Shown piece after piece: positions 1-8,400 of a DNA stretch of 26,099 nt. The stretch covers positions 1-26,099 of IMG/VR virus record IMGVR_UViG_3300015367_000021; one strand, 5' to 3'. A program made the translations under genes and the position numbers. Numbering within the stretch: position 1 is the first letter of the stretch; every line of letters begins with the position of its first letter. The notes below the pieces were generated by a model. It saw only the letters and a list, made by a program, of their open reading frames with translations. It made no database searches and had not been told where the DNA came from. The stretch comes from a virus.

Positions 1-928
1 TGTTACTAATCACGGATAGTACACCAGACGTAGCTTGTACCGAACCTGTAGAGCTTCCAAAAGTGATGCCGCCAGTAAATGTATGTAACCCCGTCCATGT
101 AGGTACAATAGCTTGTGATAGGGCTGGAGCTCCATCTGAACGTAAAAAGGTAGTAGCTGTACCATTAACAGCCGTAAGCCCTACAGAGGCACTAGGATTG
201 GCCCCAGCAGCCCCGCTAGCAACAGCAGCCCATGATGGGTTAGCAGATGCTCCATTAGTCTGAAGAACATAGCCTGACGTACCAGGTGCAAGAACTACCC
301 AGCCAGAAGCTCCACGATAGAGTATGGATCCTTGTGCAGAACCAAACGTATCTAGATAAGATGATATGGTGTAGAAGGCTGGAGCTGCCGAACTACCCGT
401 GTTGTTACCAAAGATTGTGTTAGCTGCCGCGTTAGATAATGAGAATGTTAAAGCTGGAGTTGTTGAAACATTAGCAACGCTAGTAGTAAACAAAGGAGTT
501 AATGTTCCAGCACTGAAAGAAGTCACTGTCCCACCAGATGCTGTAGATGCTAACGTACCACCAGAGAACGTAAGACCTGTTCCTATTGTTACGTTTGAGA
601 ACCCGCCACTACCATTGCCATAAAGGATAGAGCTTCCTGTTGTTCCCCCACCTCCTGTAGCATTGATAGTAACAGCACCCGTACCACCTGATGGGCTTAT
701 GGTGACGTTAGTACCAGCAATGATCTGAGACACGCCTGACGTAAACGACGTAGGCAAATAAACCGTGGCGTTACGGAAATCCCATGTCTGTCCTGTGGCA
801 GCTAGGTAATAACTAATCTGTGGGTTGTTAAACGTCCCTGTGCCAGAACCATTAGGTTGTACCGTGACGTTCATGCTTTGAGCTGATAGCCCAAGAGCAG
901 TTAAAAGGAATAGGAATAGACGTTTCAT
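1..928 (-). CDS. Fibre/spike-like protein with N-terminal signal peptide (3' end outside window)
   Basis: An open frame of 309 codons runs off the left edge, so the C-terminus is missing. Residues 1-17 (MKRLFLFLLTALGLSAQ) look like a Sec signal peptide: two basic residues, a Leu/Phe-rich core and a small-residue cleavage site near A16-Q17. The rest is Gly/Ser/Thr/Asn-rich and beta-repeat-like, as in phage fibre shafts. A VNGTATTFLRSDGAP-type segment (about 254-268) followed by TWTGLHTF (278-285) is a familiar fibre-stalk pattern. Residues 65-93 nearly repeat residues 37-65 of the tailspike encoded just upstream. The chosen ATG lies 4 bases after the tailspike stop and has no clear SD. An in-frame ATG at 967 would add 13 residues, and an internal Met19 would remove the signal. 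It is probably a second receptor-binding or surface protein. Export by Sec would be unusual for a tail component, so a secreted or outer-surface role is possible. Confidence 0.8.
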   Translation of the reverse strand, partial: MKRLFLFLLTALGLSAQSMNVTVQPNGSGTGTFNNPQISYYLAATGQTWDFRNATVYLPTSFTSGVSQIIAGTNVTISPSGGTGAVTINATGGGGTTGSSILYGNGSGGFSNVTIGTGLTFSGGTLASTASGGTVTSFSAGTLTPLFTTSVANVSTTPALTFSLSNAAANTIFGNNTGSSAAPAFYTISSYLDTFGSAQGSILYRGASGWVVLAPGTSGYVLQTNGASANPSWAAVASGAAGANPSASVGLTAVNGTATTFLRSDGAPALSQAIVPTWTGLHTFTGGITFGSSTGSVQATSGVLSVISN

Positions 929-932
929 AAAG

Positions 933-3335
933 TTAGCATTTGATTTCCATGCAGAAGAATGATCCATAGCTTGAACGGATATTAAGAGCCCCACCACTGT
1001 CTTGTGTTGCTGTAACATAAAAACTTGTAGGGTTACTCATAGAAGCCAAATCAATCATACAAGTAAGTGTAGAATTATAATCAGAAGCAAAGTCTGCTGT
1101 AGTTGCCCCAGGTATTAAATTACCACCGTAAGTATTACCGTTATTATCTTTAATCTTAATTTGCCTATAACCTGTAGCGTTAGGATCCCAGTTAATAGAC
1201 GCTGTTAGTTGTACACGTTTAATGCCTACATTGTAAGGCACAGTTATTAAAGTTGGGCTAGAACTAGACCAAAAGCTACCATCATTATAAATAGATCTAT
1301 TCCATGAAACAGTAGTTTCTGAATTATTAGGAATAGATAATCCTGTTCCTCCAGAGTTTTGTTGCGTTACGTTTACACCTTTTGCAACCCAGTAATCAGT
1401 GGAATTACTGCTGCCGTAATCCATGTATGGAGTTGTTGTGTCATGGAATACATTGGCTTTAGTAACAATATTATTTGTACCAGCACCTAAATAAACACAT
1501 TGATTTAAGGAGTATTGAAAAGTGTTACCTGTTATACTTCCTCTTTGAGCATAAGGTAAATGAATGCCATCGTATAAAGTATTTGCAACATTACCTACGA
1601 ATGTAAAATCACTTAGCCAACCAGCTGTAGTAGATGAACCGCTTTGAGTTACCAAACTCATTGTGCTGGTTGCTGCTGCTGGAGGACTCCAAGCCATCTC
1701 GTTATTGTTAATTAAAACATTAAGTAAATAATCTGATGCAGTATTATTTACTAACAATATTGCGCTAGTTAACACATACTCCATGTGGTTATACATTATC
1801 CAGTAATCTGATAATGAACCTTGCGATGTACTATCTACAGTTATGTTTATGCAATAGTTGTTGTTATAAAAATAGTTATCAACAACAGTCATACCGTCGC
1901 TACCTAAAAATATAGCAGTATGTCCATTAGTGTTAATGGTACATTCTTTAATCATTCCAGCAGAGACGTCAGGCCAGCTAGGATTTTGTACACTAATACC
2001 AACATTCGCTGTACCTATGGTACAATTAGATATTGTCGAATCGTATATATTTAAGTTTAAACCAATAGCCATTGTGCCACTAGTTTGAACATTAAATATA
2101 ACTGAATTACTATTAAACGCTGCTTTATATCCTCCACTAGGGTAACTTAAATCAAGACCGTTTCCAGATGTTGATGTATTGGTAGTTAATTGCAGATGTT
2201 CTACAATGCACTGATAAGGAGTCTGTATAGTTAATACGTTATGTGTAGTATCGTATTGTTTAATTATAGAAAGATTAACGCCGTCACCACGCACATGACA
2301 TGGTACGGTTATAATTGTTAACGATGGTGTAGTACTAGATCCTATCACGTACGTACCTTTAGGAAAATATAGCTCTCCACCACCAGCGGCATTAAGTGCT
2401 GCTATGGCTAAATTGATATTAGTTGTATCATCAGTTGAACCATTGCCTGTAGCACCAAACGATTGTACGTTAAAATGTTCTGTGTACCAAGCTGTGCTAG
2501 AAGCATTCTTTAAAATTACTTGGCTTGTTGATCCACCAGATGGAACGCCTGCGCCTGTAGCTCCAGTGGCTCCTGTGGCTCCAGTAGGTCCTGTAAGGTT
2601 TTCTATTGGTCCTGTCCAACTGCCACTTGCTTTTAAATAAACATCTCCAGTGGTTGTGCGTAAATAGTAATCACCGTTGACTCCTGTGCCAGATGAGGGA
2701 GTTGCTGTACCGCTATACCAAGTTGCACCATTGGTTCCATTTGTACCGTTAGTTCCGTTTGTGCCATTAGTACCATTAGTACCTGGAGTTCCCGTAGCAC
2801 CTTTAATGTTTGTTATTACAATCCATGTGCTACTAACCTTCTGGTAAACATCTTCTGTTGTTGTATAAAGATAATAGTCTCCATTAACGCCTAAACCAGA
2901 ACTGGGAGTTGTACTGCCAGAATACCATGTAGCCCCATTCGTTCCGTTGGTTCCAGAACTTCCTGTAGCACCTGTAGCTCCTGTAGGACCAATTAACGAT
3001 GTAGGACTACCCCAAGGTGTGCCACTACTGTTCTTAGGTCCGTAAATAGTTTCGTTGGTTGTGTTGATGTAGAAGTCGCCAACATTACCTGTCCCGCTTG
3101 CTGGAGCTGTTGTACCGTTTAAAACAGTATTTGTAGATGAACCACCAGAAGCATTGATGGTTACATTTCCCGTACCGCCAGAAGGACTAATAGTTATATT
3201 AGTACCAGCTAATATTTGGGTTACTCCTGTGGTTGTAGTTCCAGTTACAGGAGTAGACGTAGCATTAGATAAAGCTCCACCAGCAACAACGTCTTGCTTG
3301 TTGTACGCTAAAACAAAGTTGGAAGTAGAAGCCAT
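933..3335 (-). CDS. Tailspike: collagen-like linkers plus pectate-lyase-type beta-helix
   Basis: This 800-aa protein is probably the main host-surface spike. Residues 1-70 form a short head with the motif ILAGTNITISPSGGTG (41-56). Residues 70-262 hold three repeats with a GDFY or GDYY core, separated by Gly-X-Y runs (about 116-134, 179-203 and 249-262), which suggests a trimeric collagen-like stalk. Residues 288-330 (FNVQSFGATGNGSTDDT, then a GGGELYFPKGTYVI-like stretch) match the start of the pectate-lyase-3 superfamily beta-helix used by many phage depolymerase spikes. The Asn/Ser/Thr-rich repeats that follow fit beta-helix rungs up to about residue 640. The C-terminal 150 residues look like a separate beta-sandwich tip. 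The start is 3 bases after the adaptor gene's stop, with no strong SD. Enzymatic activity and glycan target cannot be read from the sequence. Confidence 0.87.
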   Translation of the reverse strand: MASTSNFVLAYNKQDVVAGGALSNATSTPVTGTTTTGVTQILAGTNITISPSGGTGNVTINASGGSSTNTVLNGTTAPASGTGNVGDFYINTTNETIYGPKNSSGTPWGSPTSLIGPTGATGATGSSGTNGTNGATWYSGSTTPSSGLGVNGDYYLYTTTEDVYQKVSSTWIVITNIKGATGTPGTNGTNGTNGTNGTNGTNGATWYSGTATPSSGTGVNGDYYLRTTTGDVYLKASGSWTGPIENLTGPTGATGATGATGAGVPSGGSTSQVILKNASSTAWYTEHFNVQSFGATGNGSTDDTTNINLAIAALNAAGGGELYFPKGTYVIGSSTTPSLTIITVPCHVRGDGVNLSIIKQYDTTHNVLTIQTPYQCIVEHLQLTTNTSTSGNGLDLSYPSGGYKAAFNSNSVIFNVQTSGTMAIGLNLNIYDSTISNCTIGTANVGISVQNPSWPDVSAGMIKECTINTNGHTAIFLGSDGMTVVDNYFYNNNYCINITVDSTSQGSLSDYWIMYNHMEYVLTSAILLVNNTASDYLLNVLINNNEMAWSPPAAATSTMSLVTQSGSSTTAGWLSDFTFVGNVANTLYDGIHLPYAQRGSITGNTFQYSLNQCVYLGAGTNNIVTKANVFHDTTTPYMDYGSSNSTDYWVAKGVNVTQQNSGGTGLSIPNNSETTVSWNRSIYNDGSFWSSSSPTLITVPYNVGIKRVQLTASINWDPNATGYRQIKIKDNNGNTYGGNLIPGATTADFASDYNSTLTCMIDLASMSNPTSFYVTATQDSGGALNIRSSYGSFFCMEIKC
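2550..3128 (-). repeat. Collagen-like Gly-X-Y runs alternating with a 45-residue GDYY module
   Basis: Inside the tailspike, a module of about 45 residues occurs three times (about residues 70-115, 135-178 and 204-248), with the shared pattern PSSG.GVNGDYYL.TTT.DVY.K..G.W. Each copy is followed by Gly-X-Y triplets: GPTGATGATG, a run of GTN triplets, and again GPTGATG. At DNA level the triplet runs are 9-base codon repeats (Gly-Thr-Asn or Gly-Ala-Thr). Such tracts form triple-helical stalks in phage spikes and change length easily by replication slippage. Confidence 0.85.
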
Positions 3336-3339
3336 AGGC

Positions 3340-4032
3340 TTATCCCACTCTCACCCATATCAAGTTCTGACCAACACCGTGATAAAGCGGAATGACAAAC
3401 GCACCAGCTATGTTTACGGAAGGATCAGTAGTACCGTTGTTTTGTCTTAGCTTCCACCATTGTAGCCCATCTCCACCACCCGTGTATGTGATACTGGTAG
3501 CTACTATGATAGGAAGGGATGCTGTAGTAATGTTAGTTACATTAATACTATTTAAAGAAGTGGTTGTTCCCGTAGTTGCAGGCGTACCTGTTTCAGCGGT
3601 AATCCAAGGAATACATAAAGCCTGTGGTACTCCGCTGTTGTTAGGGAATGGGTAATATTGGCCTGCTGTTAGTTGCTGGGTGATGGTTGTTAGCTTATCA
3701 TCATCCTGTTCAATCATTAGCGGGGTTAGAATGCCCGTAGAACTGAAAGTAGTGGTCTGGGTAAGGGGTACGTTGCGTTGGATGGTTACAAGGTCGCCTA
3801 CGGTACAAGGAAACGATCCTGTGGTTAATAGCGTTATGCTACCCGTAAGCATCTGGTTGATGCTATTATAGCCGCCACCAGTAACTGTGTAGTCACTATT
3901 GTATACCAAGATGTTAGCACCATCTGTTACCAACAAGTCAGTAGGAAGGTTAAAAGGGAACGTCACCGTTAGCGTCTGGGTGGTAGACGATATGGTATAT
4001 TGTACCTTGCTGGTTGTGGTTGTAATGCTCAT
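3340..4032 (-). CDS. Tail-fibre/spike adaptor (T7 gp17 N-terminal-domain-like)
   Basis: The 230-aa protein resembles the particle-binding N-terminal domain of podovirus fibres such as T7 gp17. It starts with a TxxxxYTISSTTQTLTVTFPF-like strand, then a DGANILVYNSDYTVTGGG segment, then GDLVTIQRNVPLTQTTTF (about residues 80-97) and an acidic EQDDDKLTTITQQL helix (about 108-121). In T7 this domain is fused to the shaft and receptor-binding part. Here it is a separate gene directly upstream of the tailspike, so it probably links spike to tail hub. The last 70 residues (TYTGGGDGLQWWKLR and onward) look like a small beta-rich docking domain. The start is 2 bases after the ATP-grasp gene's stop. Confidence 0.75.
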   Translation of the reverse strand: MSITTTTSKVQYTISSTTQTLTVTFPFNLPTDLLVTDGANILVYNSDYTVTGGGYNSINQMLTGSITLLTTGSFPCTVGDLVTIQRNVPLTQTTTFSSTGILTPLMIEQDDDKLTTITQQLTAGQYYPFPNNSGVPQALCIPWITAETGTPATTGTTTSLNSINVTNITTASLPIIVATSITYTGGGDGLQWWKLRQNNGTTDPSVNIAGAFVIPLYHGVGQNLIWVRVG

Positions 4033-4034
4033 CG

Positions 4035-5333
4035 TTAGTCTGGTTTAGATTGTTTTTCTTCTTTGTCCATCTTGAAGGGCGAGATACCAATCTCCTCCAA
4101 CTCCTCGATAGCTTTGTTCACGGTGTCAATAGGACCCATGTTAAATTTGATGTTGTATCCCTTGATGGATTCTCCCGCTTCCCTAGCGTGCTCTACAGCT
4201 TCTTCTAGTGTATCACCCCAGCCTACGACAGCCCCTATCTCTATCATGTCTTCATGCTGGGTTACTACAAAGCGTTTACCATCAATGACTACGCAATTAT
4301 ATAGCTTTATCTGGTTAGCATACTTCTCTGGATAGTCTACAGCTTGCCAGTTGTCTTTAGCCCATTGAGACTTAATTAACACCTCTACGCCCCATCTGCC
4401 CGCAGGCTTAGGCTCTACAAGAATACCTTCAGACCCGTACCAGACTATCTCAGAAAGGTTGGTGAACAGCTCTTGCCATAGTTCTGATGGCGGGGATGGA
4501 GCCCTAATCGTGGCATCCACCATGTAAGGCTTTAGGTCTTTACCTATTCTAACCTCATTAGATACGGAAGCTCTACAGCCATATTGGGCAAACAAAGGGG
4601 CAAACATCTCGTTCCAACGGCGCAGGGGTTCTGGAATGTCGTCCCATTGCACCATCTGTCCTACGTACCCCATGTCCTTAGCCTCTATGCCAAACAGGGT
4701 GTTGGTAGGATACATGCCGTCTATGCAATAGGTGTCTATACCCACCTCAACGCGGTCTGGTAAATCGTCCTCACAAATGAATTCAAGCTGCTCTTTAAAG
4801 CCTCCTATGTCGTTAGCTATAGCATGTACCTTAGGTTCTACCACGTCCCATTCAGGGCTGTAGAAGGTTTCTGTTACGCCACGCCATTTATCAATCTTAA
4901 CATGCTGCTTAGGATTGGCACGTAGGTGGGCTTCTAAGGCCGTTACGCCCTTTACTACCTTCCATGGCTGTACAGGTAGCCCCATCTCTTCCATCTTCTC
5001 TTTACAGAGCTCTCTGTACTGTTCTAGTTCCTCGGCATTCCTTGGCCCCCAGACACGCTTGCCTAGCTTCTCTAGGTGTATCTGTAAGGCTGCTGTACCT
5101 AAGTCTGGGAATATAAAGATGTCCACCTCGTCAAAGTGCGGGCCAAAGACGTCATCCACCAACTCTACGTTCTTAAGCCCTGTGCCTATTAGGCCAGAGT
5201 TCATCGTAGGAAAGGATCCAGCGTAAGGGATGTGCAGGTAGACCTTCTTAAAGTCCCGCCCAAACCTTTCGGCTAAGGAACAGAATAAAGGGTTGCAACA
5301 TACTAAGGCTATCTTGTCGTTTACTTCACTCAT
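4035..5333 (-). CDS. PurD-like ATP-grasp ligase
   Basis: The 432-aa product follows the layout of phosphoribosylamine-glycine ligase (GARS/PurD). Residues 1-95 are an N-domain-like fold. The ATP-grasp entry is seen as RVWGPRNAEELEQYRELCKE (93-112), where GARS has VFGP then a Lys-rich helix, followed by HVKIDKWRG (144-152) with a candidate ATP-binding Lys. A central acidic region is at 186-215. The C-terminal segment GWGDTLEEAVEHAREAGESI (371-390) closely resembles the GARS C-domain. By eye, the metal-binding E.N.R site appears as D273-A-T-I-R277, so the usual Glu and Asn are changed. True purine synthesis is uncertain, and the tail-gene location suggests another carboxylate-amine ligation. 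I chose ATG 5333, not the earlier TTG at 5375, because GAGG lies 6 bases upstream and the ATG overlaps the stop of the 43-aa gene (ATGAGTGA). Confidence 0.8.
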   Translation of the reverse strand: MSEVNDKIALVCCNPLFCSLAERFGRDFKKVYLHIPYAGSFPTMNSGLIGTGLKNVELVDDVFGPHFDEVDIFIFPDLGTAALQIHLEKLGKRVWGPRNAEELEQYRELCKEKMEEMGLPVQPWKVVKGVTALEAHLRANPKQHVKIDKWRGVTETFYSPEWDVVEPKVHAIANDIGGFKEQLEFICEDDLPDRVEVGIDTYCIDGMYPTNTLFGIEAKDMGYVGQMVQWDDIPEPLRRWNEMFAPLFAQYGCRASVSNEVRIGKDLKPYMVDATIRAPSPPSELWQELFTNLSEIVWYGSEGILVEPKPAGRWGVEVLIKSQWAKDNWQAVDYPEKYANQIKLYNCVVIDGKRFVVTQHEDMIEIGAVVGWGDTLEEAVEHAREAGESIKGYNIKFNMGPIDTVNKAIEELEEIGISPFKMDKEEKQSKPD

Positions 5334-5457
5334 CGTCATCCTCGTAGTCTGGGTCACCTGAGCTATCATCGTCAATGTTAGGTATTAAACATCCAGAGCG
5401 TCCTGTCTCGGCAGGATCCATGTTGTATTCTACCTCGTCTGGAAATGGTGAACTCAT
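5326..5457 (-). CDS. 43-aa acidic mini-protein of unknown function
   Basis: This short gene starts with an ATG that overlaps the stop of the large ejection-protein gene (ATGA) and ends inside the start of the ATP-grasp gene (ATGAGTGA). It is therefore likely coupled to both by translation. The product begins MSSPFPDEVEYNMDPAETGR and ends SSGDPDYEDDDE. Overall 15 of 43 residues are Asp or Glu, there is one Cys (C23), one basic residue and no hydrophobic segment. I recognise no family. Its placement makes it a plausible partner or substrate of the ATP-grasp enzyme, but that is inference. It could also be a spacer ORF kept only by the overlapping starts. No obvious SD lies upstream, where the sequence is the AT-rich end of the preceding gene. 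Confidence 0.6.
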   Translation of the reverse strand: MSSPFPDEVEYNMDPAETGRSGCLIPNIDDDSSGDPDYEDDDE

Positions 5458-8400
5458 TTTAAAGACGTGTTAACATTACGCAACTTAGCTCTTTCTATTA
5501 AAGAAATAGCTTTCACATAATCATTCATTTTAATTTGCATTGCTTTATCGTAATCAACTTTTTCTTTAGGCGATAATGATTTAACAAACTGTGCTTCATC
5601 AACACGGCTACCAATAAAGTTCTTTAAATAAGAACGCTTCACAGCTTGTTCTATCTTTGCGTATTTAACCTCGTTGTTAGCTCCACGTTCTTTTGCAACT
5701 AAAGATCTTATTTCAGATATAGCCCTAGAATCATCTTTTTCACTTATATACTTTTTAAGATTACCAAACTCCGAAGGACCAAACTGTTCTTCAGTTTTAG
5801 CTATTCCTAATTGTTCTTTAAACAATTCTGCTTTTTGAAATGTACGTGTAATAGGAGTATCGGCTGGACCTTTCTTTACACCAGTTACTGCGCTCGCAAT
5901 ATCTTCACCAGCTTTTAAAACACCAGACCCAACCTTACTCGCTAAGCTAGCAGCCGTTGGTTCTTCCATAAATCCTTTTCCTGCTGAAGAAGCCAATGGA
6001 TTAACGCCTGTGAAACCATATAACAAATTACCAAAGCTAGTACCAGGTCTGCCAGTTTCTGGAGCTCGTCCGTTAAGTAACGAATAAGTAGTATGGCCTG
6101 TTAAGGCTAGTGATGCAACGTCAGCAGGCACTCCCGTGAATGGACGTATAATCTCACCAGCCATATCACGAGCAATGTGTGTAGTGGTTGTACTAAACGA
6201 ATCACCTTTCCTCATGCCGTCTATCATTGCCTCCACGCCTGTTGCTCGCATTCCTGTACGCATACCTGTCCATTGTAACGGATCTATGTATATAGGTTTA
6301 CTTTGTTTATCTACACCTATTTTAATAGCACCAGCAGGAACTCCATTAGGGAACGCATCTTTCCAAAGCATCAAGTTTAAAAGTAAAGGAGCAGACACAT
6401 ACCAAAAAGCAGCATTTGCCACTTTGCTCGCTACCATCCTTCTTCTGCCAGCATCACTGAGTCCTTTCATGCGAGGAGAAAGAAGCAGCATTTGATCTAT
6501 ACCATTCTGTAATTTATTAATACCAGCAGTAACAAACGGAGATATACCCGTCTGCTTTACCATTCTTTGTAAATTGCTTTGTAAACGTTCATTGTAGTTA
6601 CCAGATTTCTTTAACCACTCAAGACGATTGGCAGGTGTGTCTTCAAGAATCATCCCTTGTTTAAGGGCATCTTCGTACATATCGTTTATCACAAGCCTGC
6701 CAGCTAAATCTAAAGTGTTTATTAATTTACCTGTTTTAGACGTTTCCCATTTATTAGGATTTAATCTATTGAGTTGTTCATCAACAAATGGATTTCCTCT
6801 TATACCAAAGGACTTACTCACTTGATAAATAGAATCATAAAGCTCTGGATCTTTATCCATCAACTGTCTTGTTTTGTTATAAATCTTAGAGATAGCTAAA
6901 GGTATACTTACAAAAGGATTCTTTGTAGCAAGATCACTTAATAAACCCCTACCTTGAACAGTTTGAGCTACATTTCTTATTAAGTTAGCTGTATGATAAA
7001 CACCTTCAACGCCGCTAACTAAAGTAGCTTTATTTATCTTTGCAGCTAATGCACTCAATCCAGAAATCTGTAATTTAGGATCTAGATTAAGTACTTTTCT
7101 TAATTCTGGATATACACTATCCTTAACCCAAAGCGTTTCTCCCTTTGGATACCCTTGCACTGGTAGAGCTGTATATCCCTCACCTGGACTTGTTTTGCTA
7201 ATAACACCAGCACCATTCTTTATAACAGCGTCATACAGCTTGTTTCTAGTATATGATTCATAGTTACCAGACAACATTCTCTGAGTAAGAGTTTTGTAAT
7301 CAGTTAAGTATTCTTTTCCAGTACCAGTTCTTTCTTTGCTAAAGACGCTGCCACGTTTCATTGAGCCAGTGACATTACCAGCTTTACTTCCGCCAGATAA
7401 CAACACCTTGTCTGTATCTTCGCCAAAGACAGCTTTCATGTTTAAGTATATGCCAGTTTTTAAACCAGATATACCTAGCTTGCCACCAGTAGACGTGTGC
7501 ATTTCTTCTGCTGGTTTTTGAACAGATTCTTTGTGTTTAGCCACAGCTAATAAGATCTCTGGATCTTTGGATTCTCTTTCGTAGTCTTCATCAGACATGA
7601 AAGTGGTAACCTTAGAAGCATCTTCTACTAAACCTTTTTGTTCACGCTTGAGATTCCTTTTCTCTTCTGCGTCTGTAGCATTAGTAATCTTCTCGTCAAG
7701 TTTAGAAGCCTCATCAAGGTAATGCTGTTTTAAACCACGTTGCATATCCTCTACACCAAAAGTCCCAAGACGTTCGTTAAATTCAGCATCATTATACTTT
7801 TCTCCTAACACAGCGTAATGTGCAGCAAGAGGTAGTATTTGCCTAGACGTTGGAGAGTTAGCGTGATCTACAGCAGCATCTGTGATTTCCGATGATATTG
7901 CACTCATTTTAGGAAGTGCTGCATTTGAAGTTTCGTGTCTAAATTCTGCTACATCACTTACGTTTTCGCTAAGAGTATTCCATAACCCTGTAAATCTATT
8001 TACTTCTGGAGATTGTTTTGCCTGTGCGGTAGCAGCTTGCAGCATTTGCTTTCCTTCTGACGCAGCATAACCCTGTGCTAACTTTTCAATTTCATCTGCA
8101 TAAGGAGCAGCAGCTTCACCAAACATTTCTAGAATCTTTGCGGAAGCATCTGCGGCTTTAATAGCGCCAGAGTGTATTAGATCTGCTGTAACAATAGCTG
8201 CGTCTTCAATACTTTCTTTATCAAATCCACCAGCAAAGCCACGGGTCTTTATATTCTTAGCAAGACGTTCTTGTGCCTTATTAGCACGCTCAGACAAAGT
8301 CATGGGGCGAGCAGCTTCTTTAGGCATAGAACTTTGTTCTACAGCATTTCCAATTTGCTTGGTTATGTTCTCTTGATCTTTGACTTTAATTTTCTCCTCA

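Noticed and set aside
63-623. Plus-strand frames at 63-263 and 399-623
   Set aside because: They are antisense shadows of the signal-peptide fibre-like gene, whose minus-strand frame is open over the entire stretch and has recognisable fibre motifs.
2680-3000. CRISPR-like or satellite repeat
   Set aside because: The repeats are 9-base codon repeats within the open collagen-like part of the tailspike, with no spacers.
1-5000. Diversity-generating retroelement, looked for because a Bbp19-like gene recalls BPP-1
   Set aside because: No template/variable repeat pair or reverse transcriptase frame is visible in this window; it may lie beyond the left edge but nothing supports it here.
5334-5375. 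Longer ATP-grasp start at TTG 5375
   Set aside because: It would overlap the 43-aa ORF by 50 bases and lacks an SD. The ATG at 5333 has GAGG upstream and matches the family's length.
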